Assembly (NCBI GenBank): GCA_948571325.1
Contig: CAOZKB010000017.1
Coordinates: 1-16,364, forward strand
Reading direction: 5' to 3'
Length of the DNA stretch: 16,364 nt
Source: an uncultured Candidatus Saccharibacteria bacterium
GTDB taxonomy: Bacteria; Patescibacteriota; Saccharimonadia; Saccharimonadales; Saccharimonadaceae
The notes beneath the pieces were generated by a model. The model saw only the letters and a program-made list of their open reading frames with translations, was not told where the DNA came from and did no database searches. Shown one piece after another: positions 5,340 to 13,288 of this stretch. Numbering within the stretch: position 1 is the stretch's first letter; the number at the start of each line of letters is the position of its first letter. The position numbers and the translations under genes were made by a program.

Positions 5340-5838
5340 ATGAACCCTCAAACTCAACAATCCTCTACCAATACCTCTACATCTCCAAATCTACAACCAA
5401 AAAACCAAAAACTGCACCAACCTCCTTCTCGCTATCCTTTTCATCGTTATTGGCGTTATTCTTGGTTTCTTCTTTGTAATTGTTACGCCATGTATCATAA
5501 TTATGATAATATTCGGCATCGCCGATTATTCTGGCCCTCGACCAATACCGTCTAATCTCACCTTATTTGCACTTCTACTCGGCGCCATCCCTCCTTACCT
5601 ATTGCTCACCAATGTTTTTTGCTTCAAAAAAGCTTACAAATTCTACACCAAACAAAAAGCTCTCTCCAAACCATCCCAAGGTTCCGAGCTCCAACCACAA
5701 GCCCCGCAATCAATTCAAACCCAACCGACCAAAACACCCTCACGTCTCACCAATAAGACCAAAATCCTCCTCGGTATCCTCATCATCTTATTAATACTAT
5801 TCTATTTCATCAGCAAATATCTTCTATTTCACCACTAG
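5340..5838 (+). pseudogene. Membrane protein gene interrupted by a frameshift
   Basis: From the ATG at 5340 the frame encodes a polar, Gln/Ser/Thr-rich head and then turns into an implausible His/Arg/Tyr-rich sequence ending at 5555. The overlapping +1 frame carries a good membrane helix from about 5424 (LLLAILFIVIGVILGFFFVI), continues through two more hydrophobic segments and ends at 5838. Joining them near the A6 run at 5399-5404 gives a protein of about 165 residues. The first in-frame Met of the second frame (5503) lies inside or after the first helix, so a protein starting there would lack it. This may be a real mutation, a homopolymer sequencing error or programmed slippage. Its 3' end overlaps the 3' end of truB by 15 bp, convergent. 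Confidence 0.6.
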
Positions 5839-6555
5839 CTCTTCCACCTTCTTCGCCTCTTCAATCCGATATTTCCCCACCTGCGTCCGCCTAAGCGCCG
5901 TCAGATATCCGCCCACCCCCAATGCCTTACCAATATCTTCTCCCAGCGCCCGAATATAAGTCCCGCTCGACACCTTACACCGAATTTCCAATTCTGGCCA
6001 CTCATACCGCAAAATCTCTAGCTCGTAAATTTTCACTTTTCTCCGCGGCATTTCCACCACCCTCCCCGCCCGTGCTAACTTGTATGCCCGTTGCCCATTA
6101 ATACTCACCGCCGAATACCGTGGCACCGTCTGCTCAATCTCTCCCGTAAATCTCCGCACAACTTCCCCCACCTCCTCACTACTAGGAAGCGTCACCTCAT
6201 CTGAAAAAACAGTTATCTCACCCTCAAGATCTCCTGTACTTGATACCGCCCCCAGCCTTACCGTCGCAACATATTCCTTATCCAGCTTCAAAAACTCCGT
6301 CGCCCGTTTCGTCGCCTTCCCCACCAAAACCAAAAGCAACCCCGTCGCAAACGGATCCAAAGTCCCCGCGTGCCCCACCTTCACTTTCTTTCGCTTCTTG
6401 CGCACTATACCATCTTTCCCCACTACCTCAACCATCTCCGCCTGATCCGACAACATTCTCCGTACCTGCGCCACCACCCCAAACGACGTTATCCCCGCCG
6501 GCTTATCCACCAGCCAAACTTCACCCTGCTCCAGATTCACCTTACTGTCTTTCAT
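5824..6555 (-). CDS. truB: tRNA pseudouridine-55 synthase TruB
   Basis: TruB converts U55 of the tRNA T-loop to pseudouridine. The N-terminal GEVWLVDKPAGITSF block and the catalytic GHAGTLDPFATGLLLV motif are clear, with the catalytic Asp at residue 67. RYSAVSINGQRAYKLAR and SSGTYIRALGEDIG blocks follow, then the YLTALRRTQVGKY end of the catalytic domain. The protein has 243 residues, shorter than the roughly 300 usual in well-studied bacteria, and lacks a C-terminal PUA-like domain. A lysine-rich insertion (VRKKRKKVK, about 51-59) precedes the catalytic motif. The -10 box lies 7 nt before the ATG, so the mRNA is probably leaderless. It is the only housekeeping RNA-modification gene here. Confidence 0.95.
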   Translation of the reverse strand: MKDSKVNLEQGEVWLVDKPAGITSFGVVAQVRRMLSDQAEMVEVVGKDGIVRKKRKKVKVGHAGTLDPFATGLLLVLVGKATKRATEFLKLDKEYVATVRLGAVSSTGDLEGEITVFSDEVTLPSSEEVGEVVRRFTGEIEQTVPRYSAVSINGQRAYKLARAGRVVEMPRRKVKIYELEILRYEWPELEIRCKVSSGTYIRALGEDIGKALGVGGYLTALRRTQVGKYRIEEAKKVEELVVK

Positions 6556-6562
6556 CCTCTTA

Positions 6563-6590
6563 ATTTTACAATCAACAATTTTCTTGTCAA
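6563..6590 (-). promoter_or_regulatory. Promoter of truB, near-leaderless
   Basis: TTGACA (6585-6590), a 16-bp spacer and TAAAAT (6563-6568) on the minus strand are followed by only 7 nt (TAAGAGG) before the ATG at 6555. The GAGG touching the ATG is too close to act as a normal Shine-Dalgarno sequence. Confidence 0.7.
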
Positions 6591-6626
6591 TACATACCTA
6601 ATCACACAACAATCCAAATAAGCACT

Positions 6627-9263
6627 TTATTTTTTACGTATAATCTGCTTTAATTTTTCCGGATCAGCACCTAACTCCACTAAGTGATCAAAATTATCAA
6701 GAAGCTCATCCAGGAACATCTCCTCCGCCAAATAATACACGTCTATCCCCAAACCAAATAGTTTATCAATATGCTTAGCGACATATAAACCACCAGCCGC
6801 CGACGCTAAGTCTTCAGGCACAGCCCCCAACTCCAACAATTGATCAAATCGCTTCTTCACATCTTCACCATACATACGGTGTATAAACACATTTGGATTT
6901 ACCCCTAACTCTACCAGCTGATCAAAACGTTTTTCAATTTCTTTAGCAGACAGCCGCTCCGCCACAACATCTGGACTCAATCCCAATTCCAATAACCCGT
7001 CAAAAAGCCGATCTACATTTCCAATCTTTCTCATTAGTTTTTCTGGATTAGCCCCCGCTCTTACAAATTTACTAACCGTCCCTATATCATATATATTGTT
7101 AAAACGTTCCAAAACTACATCCGCATCCACCCCGGCCTCAAGCAATTGCTCAAATTGCGCCACCACATCACGACTTGTCATTTGTTCTACGGTCTGCCTT
7201 AGCTTTTTCCGCCCCCCAGCAGATCCCATTTGTTCTAAACGATTCAGCTGCTCATCGATACGGCCGATCCGCTTATCTACATCCACCGTTTCTACACCAT
7301 GCTTTATCTGCTCCTCACGGTAAATCTCAGCCATACCCTTACTGGTTTTTAGAATCTCCTCCAATTTATCAACATCGGCACCCAATTCCAATAACCGATT
7401 AAAATACTTCTCAACATCAATACCCTTCCTTTGCACTATTTCATTCACATCTACACCATGACTAACAAACCAATCGAGATGCTCACCAATTACATCAGAA
7501 AGCGCATTTTTCATCAAAACATTTGCATCCACGCCAAGTTCCACAAGGCGATCAAAGTGCCCAGAAAGACTACATCGTGGAAGTAACTTCACTAAATCAT
7601 TTACACTCACCCCAACCTTCACTAACCGTTCAAAATACTCACTCACGGCATCCTCGTCCAGATACCGCATCAAAACATTTGCATCCGCACCAAGTTCCAC
7701 TAACCGTTCAAAATTCCGCATAATTGTCTTAGGATAATAACGCAGTTTATCCACTAACTTATTGATATCTATGCCACTTTTCACTAATGACTCAAAATGC
7801 GACGCCACCTCTTCTCCAGTCACCATCTCTACTATAAAACCTAAATCTAGATTATCACTATTACCTAAATGCGCCAACACATACCCCCTCAGCTCCTTCA
7901 CTCTCGGATCATCATCACTATACTCATTAAGCGTCTTAATCTTCCTATCCCGCTCAAAGATAAAACCCACTTCTTCCCCCGTCAACTTCTCACCTCTCTG
8001 CATCTTCCGGTCTAATTCGATTAATTTCTGTTTATCCGCAAAAGCCTCCAAGAACCTCTCCCCACCCGGCAAAGTTTTAACTTTCTCCTCCACAATTGGT
8101 ACTAAAGCATCTTCCAAAATCTGCTGCGAGCCACCTTTAAGTCCAGAAATCTCCGCCACTTGTCCGTCTGCGTCTAAACGTATCGAAGCACAACCGTTCT
8201 CAGCTAAATTGCCAGTCTCCGGATCTTCTAAATGGAATAATATAAATTTAGCATCGCTACTATACTCCCCCTGCCCTTCATCATGCCCATATTCTCCATA
8301 CTCCAAATAGCTCCTCGCCGTCCCCGGATCCGCAATACACCACGGCGTGCCTTCGGCGGCATTGGCCAATTCTTCTTCCTGACCGGGTAAATATTCTATC
8401 CACGCACCACGCACATCTTCCGTTCGCTCTGGTGTCGACGGAATTGCCTTTTGCTCCAAAAGAAACTTCGAATACAACCGGTTAAAGTTTCCCGACTTCA
8501 CCAAAGCCTCTAGTTCTTCATTGCGCTCTTCACCCTCTTGATAACGTTCCCCGTTCTTATGACCATAAAAATCACTAATCGACCCATGAACTTTTGCTAG
8601 TACCGCCGGGTTCAGCTTAGGATATGGCGCCACAGTATGTTTATTACGAATCTTAAATTCTTCTTTTTGCTTATCGAACACCCCCATCTTGCTCATACCA
8701 TCCCAAGCATATACCTTAAACCACATCGGATACGGCGCATCTTCATTGCCTAGATAGTTCGCCCAAGAGCGTAGAGACTCTCGCTGACGTTTCTGAATAT
8801 CCTCCGTCAATATCTGCTTCTCGTAGTCACCTAGTTCTCGACCTTGACCGTTATCTCGCAAAACCTGCTCTTGCGCTTTCCAATAGCTCTCTTCAATATT
8901 TTCCGGTTCGATAACTAATTTGTCGACGGATTTTTCCCAGAGTTTCTTTTCTAAAGCATTACCATCTTTCTCAACAACACGTTCCAGGCGCTCCAAATAT
9001 GCTTCGTTCTTCCGTACTTGATTCTTCCCTTCAAACTTCTCTCCCCGTTTCCGTTCCTTTACCAAAGAAGAATCGACAATCTCCCGTTGCCGATCCTGAA
9101 ACCCCACTTCAGAAAGAATCTTAGCTCCTAGCTTTCTCTCCGTTTTTCTACGAGCCTCCTCGGCCGTGGCCTGGTCTTCTTGATGCTCAGCTAAATCATT
9201 CCAAGGATTAGATTTATTATCTTGCTCCTGTAATACCCCATGATGATTAAGTTGCTCTGACAT
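6627..9263 (-). CDS. 878-residue protein with about 26-residue helical repeats
   Basis: The first 300 residues or so are highly charged and helical, with coiled-coil-like stretches (EEARRKTERKL, YLERLERVVEK). A globular region near 300-400 includes EGTPWCIADPGTARSYL and KFILFHLEDPETG. From about 490 to the end there are some thirteen copies of a repeat of about 26 residues with the pattern F-x-x-L-V-x-L-G-V/A-D-x-N/D-x-L, such as FERLVELGADANVLM and FDQLVELGVNPNVFI. One interruption near 660-700 is coiled-coil-like. The repeats resemble short solenoid units and suggest protein-protein binding. No signal peptide is seen. The start follows AGAAGGG by 6 nt, 49 bp after the DHH-type gene, so it is probably co-transcribed with it. 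The family is not recognised. Confidence 0.88.
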   Translation of the reverse strand: MSEQLNHHGVLQEQDNKSNPWNDLAEHQEDQATAEEARRKTERKLGAKILSEVGFQDRQREIVDSSLVKERKRGEKFEGKNQVRKNEAYLERLERVVEKDGNALEKKLWEKSVDKLVIEPENIEESYWKAQEQVLRDNGQGRELGDYEKQILTEDIQKRQRESLRSWANYLGNEDAPYPMWFKVYAWDGMSKMGVFDKQKEEFKIRNKHTVAPYPKLNPAVLAKVHGSISDFYGHKNGERYQEGEERNEELEALVKSGNFNRLYSKFLLEQKAIPSTPERTEDVRGAWIEYLPGQEEELANAAEGTPWCIADPGTARSYLEYGEYGHDEGQGEYSSDAKFILFHLEDPETGNLAENGCASIRLDADGQVAEISGLKGGSQQILEDALVPIVEEKVKTLPGGERFLEAFADKQKLIELDRKMQRGEKLTGEEVGFIFERDRKIKTLNEYSDDDPRVKELRGYVLAHLGNSDNLDLGFIVEMVTGEEVASHFESLVKSGIDINKLVDKLRYYPKTIMRNFERLVELGADANVLMRYLDEDAVSEYFERLVKVGVSVNDLVKLLPRCSLSGHFDRLVELGVDANVLMKNALSDVIGEHLDWFVSHGVDVNEIVQRKGIDVEKYFNRLLELGADVDKLEEILKTSKGMAEIYREEQIKHGVETVDVDKRIGRIDEQLNRLEQMGSAGGRKKLRQTVEQMTSRDVVAQFEQLLEAGVDADVVLERFNNIYDIGTVSKFVRAGANPEKLMRKIGNVDRLFDGLLELGLSPDVVAERLSAKEIEKRFDQLVELGVNPNVFIHRMYGEDVKKRFDQLLELGAVPEDLASAAGGLYVAKHIDKLFGLGIDVYYLAEEMFLDELLDNFDHLVELGADPEKLKQIIRKK

Positions 9264-9312
9264 ATCTATCCCTTCTGCCCACCAAACTTTAAATCAATAC
9301 CCCCCCACTCTC

Positions 9313-11199
9313 CTACATACCCGGAATCCGATAAGCTCCTGGATTATCAATCGGCTCCGTCGGCAAATCTACCGGCACTTGTACCTCAGGCAAAACCGGT
9401 GGCACTAGCTCTGGACCAGTCGCCATTTTCATTTCAGAATTCTCCGCTCCAGGCATTGCTGCTCCCGGCACTGGCGGCTCGGGAGCTGGCGGCAAAACCA
9501 CTTCGCCCTCCTGCATTACCGGTTGTCCTTCCGGCACCATCTGAGCATCAATCACCGGTGCCTGAACCGGTTCCATCGGCATTCCCGGCATACCTGTGCT
9601 ACCTGCCGGTTGCGCCAAGCCATCCGCAGCCGGCAATTCTACGTTCCCTGGCACACCCGCTGGAGGCATCTCCACCACTGGCTCCGTCGGCGCATCATTT
9701 CCAACAATATAACTTGCTCCCCCCTCCACCGCTTCTGGCGCCACTTCTTGTGGCACTTCCGGCATTGGCATCGCTTGTGCCATCTCTGGCATCACGGGCG
9801 CTGGTGTTCCTGGCTGCTCAACATTCGGCACCCCCATCTGCATTGCTTGCTGTTGCTGCATTTGCGCCTGCATCGCTGCCTGTTGTGCCGCTGCCTGCGC
9901 GTCCGCCTCGGCCAACGCATCCGCCATCATCTGCCCGTAATCTTTTGGCCCCTCTGGCACCGCCGGCGTTTCCGACACTACCGGAGCTACTGATACTTCC
10001 AGCCCAGCAGGCGCTGTCGGTACTACTGGAACCCCTGGCGCCTCTGGTGCCGTATTCTGCGCACCCACCCCTTGCGAAGCCACACCCGCATTATTAACCT
10101 CTGGCACCACCACCGGACTCACCGGCTCTGTCACACTCGGTGCTGCTGGTACCGACACTTCTGCATTCACCCCCGGCTCGTGCCCCACCGTCAAACTCGA
10201 ATCATCCTCTGGCACCGTCATATCCAACTTCTTCTCTTCCTCTGGTACTGTTGCATCATTCGTAATCACGTGCGAAGAAATCAACTGCTGGTCCGCCCCC
10301 ATCGACATCAACTTCGATGCCAACTGCAACGTCTCCGACGTCGTCTGCGCATTAGAAAACCTGTCCGTCGCCGCCACGATTCCCGTCAAGAGCGCCGTCG
10401 CCACATCTTTTTCCAGCGGCATATCATTCGGTTGCAAGAAGAAAATCAAATTCGCCACCATCTCCGACACTGAACTCTCATTCGGATCGCTCCACTCAAT
10501 CTCGCCAAACCGCCCCGGTGCCCCCACCGTAATATCTACCGCCGACGCATCATGCATAATCCGCCCGTGCTCGCTCAACGCCTCATCCAAATCCGCCGCC
10601 GTCGGCACATTCAACGCCAACACCAAATCCACATTGAAGTCCCCCCGCATAAACTCCAAATCTTTCTCCGTAATCATCGTCTTGTACGGCGTAATATAAA
10701 CCTTCACAAAATCCCCCTCTAGCCGATACCGCAAATGATCAGCTTTTTCCTTGTTCAAGGCAATAATAAAATCCTGCAAACTCGCCGTGTTCGTCTCAAA
10801 AGTATCCTCCGGCCTTAAAAATGCCAAAGTATCCGGTGTCTTCCCTGAATAAATCGCCGTGGTATGCTTCTGAATTCCGTCCAAATAAATCGTCAACGCA
10901 ATCGCCGCTGCAATCTCATCCACCGATGGATTCCGCGACAACGCCACCAAAATATTCTCCGAATCTTTAATCTTTTCACCAATCTTGCGCACAAAGTCAC
11001 TCCGCGTCACAATATTCAACTTCGAACTCGAAGAGTCTTTTTCTGCCTTATTCACTAACGCCGCAATCTCGTTTTTTACTCCATCCACTTTCGCCTTCGA
11101 AGCTACCGTCGATGCCTTCAAGGCATCCGCATCAGCTTTCCCCGCCACAGCGCCATTATCCACTGGTTTTGTACTCTTTGGTGAATTATTTTCTTGCAT
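9313..11199 (-). CDS. Degenerate DHH-phosphoesterase-like protein with long Pro/Ala-rich tail
   Basis: Residues about 65-310 follow the DHH-family (NrnA/RecJ-like) order. ILVALSRNPSVDEIAAAIAL replaces the first metal motif, which normally has Asp residues. AVDITVGAPGRFGEIEWSDPNESSVSEMV (220 onward) sits where the family has DHH...SST. TGIVAATDRFSNAQTTSETLQLASKLMSMGAD (272 onward) matches the conserved GIxxDTxxFxxxxTTxxTLxxAAxLxxxGAD segment. The DHH triad itself is replaced by VDI, so nanoRNase or cyclic-dinucleotide activity is doubtful. Residues 310-628 are low-complexity Pro, Ala, Val, Glu and Met with a Gln-rich patch (MQAQMQQQQAMQ), probably disordered. It may serve as a nucleotide-binding or scaffold protein (inference). 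It is the first gene of a unit with the 878-residue protein. Confidence 0.85.
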   Translation of the reverse strand: MQENNSPKSTKPVDNGAVAGKADADALKASTVASKAKVDGVKNEIAALVNKAEKDSSSSKLNIVTRSDFVRKIGEKIKDSENILVALSRNPSVDEIAAAIALTIYLDGIQKHTTAIYSGKTPDTLAFLRPEDTFETNTASLQDFIIALNKEKADHLRYRLEGDFVKVYITPYKTMITEKDLEFMRGDFNVDLVLALNVPTAADLDEALSEHGRIMHDASAVDITVGAPGRFGEIEWSDPNESSVSEMVANLIFFLQPNDMPLEKDVATALLTGIVAATDRFSNAQTTSETLQLASKLMSMGADQQLISSHVITNDATVPEEEKKLDMTVPEDDSSLTVGHEPGVNAEVSVPAAPSVTEPVSPVVVPEVNNAGVASQGVGAQNTAPEAPGVPVVPTAPAGLEVSVAPVVSETPAVPEGPKDYGQMMADALAEADAQAAAQQAAMQAQMQQQQAMQMGVPNVEQPGTPAPVMPEMAQAMPMPEVPQEVAPEAVEGGASYIVGNDAPTEPVVEMPPAGVPGNVELPAADGLAQPAGSTGMPGMPMEPVQAPVIDAQMVPEGQPVMQEGEVVLPPAPEPPVPGAAMPGAENSEMKMATGPELVPPVLPEVQVPVDLPTEPIDNPGAYRIPGM

Positions 11200-11252
11200 T
11201 TTTATTTTCCATTATTAGGTAGTACTGTCTATGCACACCCTTCTATGCTTCC

Positions 11253-11281
11253 ATCTTAGCACACTTTTTCCAAAAAAGCAA
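11253..11281 (-). promoter_or_regulatory. Promoter of the DHH-like / 878-residue protein unit
   Basis: TTGCTT (11276-11281), a 17-bp spacer with a T-run and terminal TGTGC, then TAAGAT (11253-11258) on the minus strand. The predicted start is near 11246, giving a leader of roughly 47 nt before the ATG at 11199. The Shine-Dalgarno sequence is weak (GGA before an A-rich spacer). Confidence 0.75.
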
Positions 11282-11325
11282 TACCTTTTTCCATTTTTCC
11301 AAGTCGTTGCAATAAAACTGCTCCC

Positions 11326-11355
11326 CTACAGTACTAGACAACGGACGGGGAAAGC
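11326..11355 (-). repeat. 30-bp cassette 3'-end repeat, copy 3
   Basis: The plus strand begins CTACAGTACTAGACAACGGA and differs from the pair at 1936-1965 and 2340-2369 at two of 30 positions. It encodes the end of cassette C (FPVRCLVL plus TAG). GGGG follows the stop on the coding strand, as it does after cassette B. Confidence 0.85.
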
Positions 11356-11511
11356 ATATTGACGTTCATAAGCATAAATACCACGTGTTATTTTATCGTT
11401 ATAGTAGAGTCCATAACTACGATTCGTTTCATTAGTGCCATAGCTACTGAGTAATCCGCCTATAAGGCCAATTGTGATAAAGCCGTGATAATTAAAAAGC
11501 AATGATATGTG

Positions 11512-11535
11512 TCCACTACGCACAAAGTAGAGGGG
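11512..11535 (-). repeat. 24-bp cassette 5'-end repeat, copy 2
   Basis: Identical over 24 bp to 2125-2148 and 16336-16359 (coding-strand core CTACTTTGTGCGTAGTGGA). Identity to copy 1 extends 2 bp further on the coding-strand 3' side, and identity to copy 3 extends 3 bp on the 5' side (CCTCCCC before TCTAC). Confidence 0.85.
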
Positions 11536-11650
11536 AGGAGAGGCAATATTATAATCTTTATTGTCCAGCGGACTTGTTCCTGTAGAACACCTCATTCTAT
11601 CACAAAAATCTCAAAAATTAACCAAAAACCATCAAATTCATAGAAGACTA

Positions 11651-11679
11651 TTGACTTTTTTAGCAATCTGTGCTACAAT
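11651..11679 (+). promoter_or_regulatory. Sigma-70-type promoter for the 11701-12051 gene
   Basis: TTGACT (11651-11656), a 17-bp spacer with a T-run and terminal TGTGC, then TACAAT (11674-11679). It is the same promoter form as at 1810-1838. The predicted start is near 11686. Confidence 0.85.
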
Positions 11680-11700
11680 AGAAGTATAGGGGGTGATTTT

Positions 11701-12051
11701 TTGGGTAAAAACAGCGAGATTTTGCCCGGAATATTATATTTTAGCTTTCTTGATGACCATCGCCCAAAAACAAACGACTGTCAATCCAAAGCTGGCGATA
11801 ATCAAATCAAGGAAGCTACCGACGCCAACCGCCCATTCAAGGTTCAGCGTCAAGATAAACCCGAAGAAATCGTAGAGCTTGAACTCCATATTCACTACAT
11901 CTTTCCAGAAATCCGGAGTTCGAATTGCAAAAATCTACAACTCTTCGGTGCCGCCATCTATCAAGGCGGCATTTACAGAGTAGAGGTCATGATCAGCCAA
12001 GATAATCCTCACGCGGATTACATTAAGCTATATCTTGACCAGCCACTCTAA
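11701..12051 (+). CDS. Hypothetical 116-residue protein with TTG start
   Basis: It starts at TTG 11701, placed 5 nt after GGGGGTGA (11689-11696) and about 15 nt after the predicted transcript start; no ATG in this frame fits better. The product (MGKNSEILPGILYFSF...) is soluble. It has a polar middle and a second half with alternating hydrophobic residues (ELELHIHYIF, LQLFGAAIYQGGIYRVEVMIS) that reads as a small beta-rich domain. The gene is flanked by its own promoter and terminator. The overlapping GTG frame at 11693 gives a Lys-rich sequence with no domain character. The family is not recognised. Confidence 0.75.
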   Translation: MGKNSEILPGILYFSFLDDHRPKTNDCQSKAGDNQIKEATDANRPFKVQRQDKPEEIVELELHIHYIFPEIRSSNCKNLQLFGAAIYQGGIYRVEVMISQDNPHADYIKLYLDQPL

Positions 12052-12078
12052 AAAGCAACCAAAAAATAATTGGCTGCT
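12050..12078 (-). terminator. Intrinsic terminator of the desulfurase-like / PRTase-like unit
   Basis: On the minus strand AGCAGCC (12072-12078) pairs with GGTTGCT (12054-12060) with one G-U pair, followed by a short T-run. It overlaps the stop codon of the convergent gene. Confidence 0.6.
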
Positions 12079-12093
12079 CGCAACTTACTCACC

Positions 12094-12120
12094 GGGACGC
12101 TCTAAACAGCGCCCCTTTTT
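12094..12120 (+). terminator. Intrinsic terminator of the 11701-12051 gene
   Basis: GGGACGCT (12094-12101) pairs with AGCGCCCC around a short loop with one mismatch, followed by five T (to 12120). Confidence 0.8.
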
Positions 12121-12142
12121 CAGCCCCAAAACTAACCCCCAC

Positions 12143-13288
12143 TTACTCCGCTCTTCTATAATCAATTTCTCTTGCTAAATTCATAAAAGTATCCGGCGAT
12201 TTATCGCTCTCCGGTGCAAATCGTACACCTTTACTCTCCATCAAATCAATAAATCTATCTGCGTCATAGTTCTTCGGCCACCTTAACAAAATCTTCCCCG
12301 CTTCATAATCATCACGCATCTGCTGAATTTCTCTCATTAATTCCCGCGACTTTTGTCCTTTTTCTTGCCCTAAATCCATCGTCGCGCTTAGTACAAACGC
12401 TCCAAACTTCTGCGCTCGCGTTTTTGGATTCGGATATTTTTCATATCGCTCTTTATAGTGTACTGGGTCAAGCTCACCTATTCCCCGCCCTAACGACGTC
12501 TTCGAATCATACCATACTGGAATACTTAACATCTGATGCTCACCCTCTCCAGTCACCTTTGACCCACCGTGCCAAAAATACGTCCCCCGCACACTCGCCG
12601 CTTCCGGAAACGCTGCTCTAATCATCTTCTCCGCAATCTCCAACGTCGACCCCGAACGTTTCACTTCATCTACAATCAAGATATTTTTCCCATCCAATTT
12701 CGCCGGTGTCTCCCGAATTTTCTGCAAATTTTCTGCCGACACCTCATCGCTCTCCAAGCCATCCTCTAAATATAGCGCCCGAATCCGCTCAATATCCCCC
12801 TTCGGCAAATTCTCCACTTTAAAATCTCGCCCCATCGCCACTCGACTCGAACCATCCGGATTCTTAATATAGCCATTAGGCATAATATTTACGCCCGTCC
12901 GATGAAAGAGTGGCATCCTATCTATATTTAGATAGGAGTGCCCGGGGCACTCTGCCTCCGAAAAGTCTTTCCAAAACGTATTCACCAACCAACTTACCGG
13001 CCGCGCCGATTTATCTAGATATATCACGTGATCCGGTGGCGTAAGTTCCGCATTTTCTCGATACATTTCCGCCGTCCCATCAAATTCCGCAATCAAATTC
13101 GCCGTCTCCGTCACATAGCGACTCGCTGTCTTATCAATATTCCAAGTCTCCCGCCCGTTATCCTGTTCATTTATCTCAAACTGCTCCCGAAATATTGGGT
13201 AATCCTCCGCATTCACCCGATACTTGTCCGCCGGCCGCTCCGCCTCGGCCGCCCCTACTCGCTCAAACTTCCTCTCTCGCTCCATCAC
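12143..13288 (-). CDS. Phosphoribosyltransferase-like protein
   Basis: A type I phosphoribosyltransferase domain is supported by ILIVDEVKRSGST (203-215), the hydrophobic-acidic PRPP loop that usually reads VDDVxxTGxT, after a typical strand. An upstream YLDKSARPVSWLV block (about 90-102) looks like the first strand and substrate loop. Around these sit a charged N-terminal extension of 80 residues and a C-terminal extension from about 290 that is helical and basic. At 381 residues it is much longer than plain salvage enzymes (180-240), so the substrate cannot be named. The start is GTG 13288 or ATG 13285; the GTG touches the TAG of the desulfurase-like gene, so translation is probably coupled. 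Confidence 0.8.
   Translation of the reverse strand: MMERERKFERVGAAEAERPADKYRVNAEDYPIFREQFEINEQDNGRETWNIDKTASRYVTETANLIAEFDGTAEMYRENAELTPPDHVIYLDKSARPVSWLVNTFWKDFSEAECPGHSYLNIDRMPLFHRTGVNIMPNGYIKNPDGSSRVAMGRDFKVENLPKGDIERIRALYLEDGLESDEVSAENLQKIRETPAKLDGKNILIVDEVKRSGSTLEIAEKMIRAAFPEAASVRGTYFWHGGSKVTGEGEHQMLSIPVWYDSKTSLGRGIGELDPVHYKERYEKYPNPKTRAQKFGAFVLSATMDLGQEKGQKSRELMREIQQMRDDYEAGKILLRWPKNYDADRFIDLMESKGVRFAPESDKSPDTFMNLAREIDYRRAE

Larger units (their letters stand above)
11326..11595 (-). pseudogene. Silent FISUMP C-terminal cassette C
   Basis: On the minus strand this encodes NKDYNIASPPLYFVRSGHIS, then a variable region (LLSSYGTNETNRSYGLYYN...), and ends AFPVRCLVL and TAG. Only the last FISUMP subdomain and about 28 residues before it are present. 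The ATG at 11595 has no Shine-Dalgarno sequence, and an in-frame TGA lies six codons upstream. The only nearby promoter (11651-11679) points the other way. The 24-bp 5' repeat (11512-11535) and the 30-bp 3' repeat bracket the last 210 bp. It could be expressed only as an unusual short peptide; a silent donor or remnant is more likely. Confidence 0.65.

Noticed and set aside
9399..10473. Long plus-strand open frames opposite the DHH-like gene
   Set aside because: They are shadows of the Pro/Ala-rich minus-strand coding, with low-complexity Leu/Ala/Pro or His/Arg-rich translations, no Shine-Dalgarno sequence and no promoter.
11217..11232. Extra partial copy of the cassette 3' repeat (TAGTACTGT)
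   Set aside because: Only 9 bp match and the core is the palindrome AGTACT; no cassette coding lies next to it, so chance is likely.
11693..11875. Alternative plus-strand GTG frame overlapping the 116-residue gene
   Set aside because: The GTG lies inside the ribosome binding site of the TTG start at 11701, and the product is a Lys-rich sequence without domain character.
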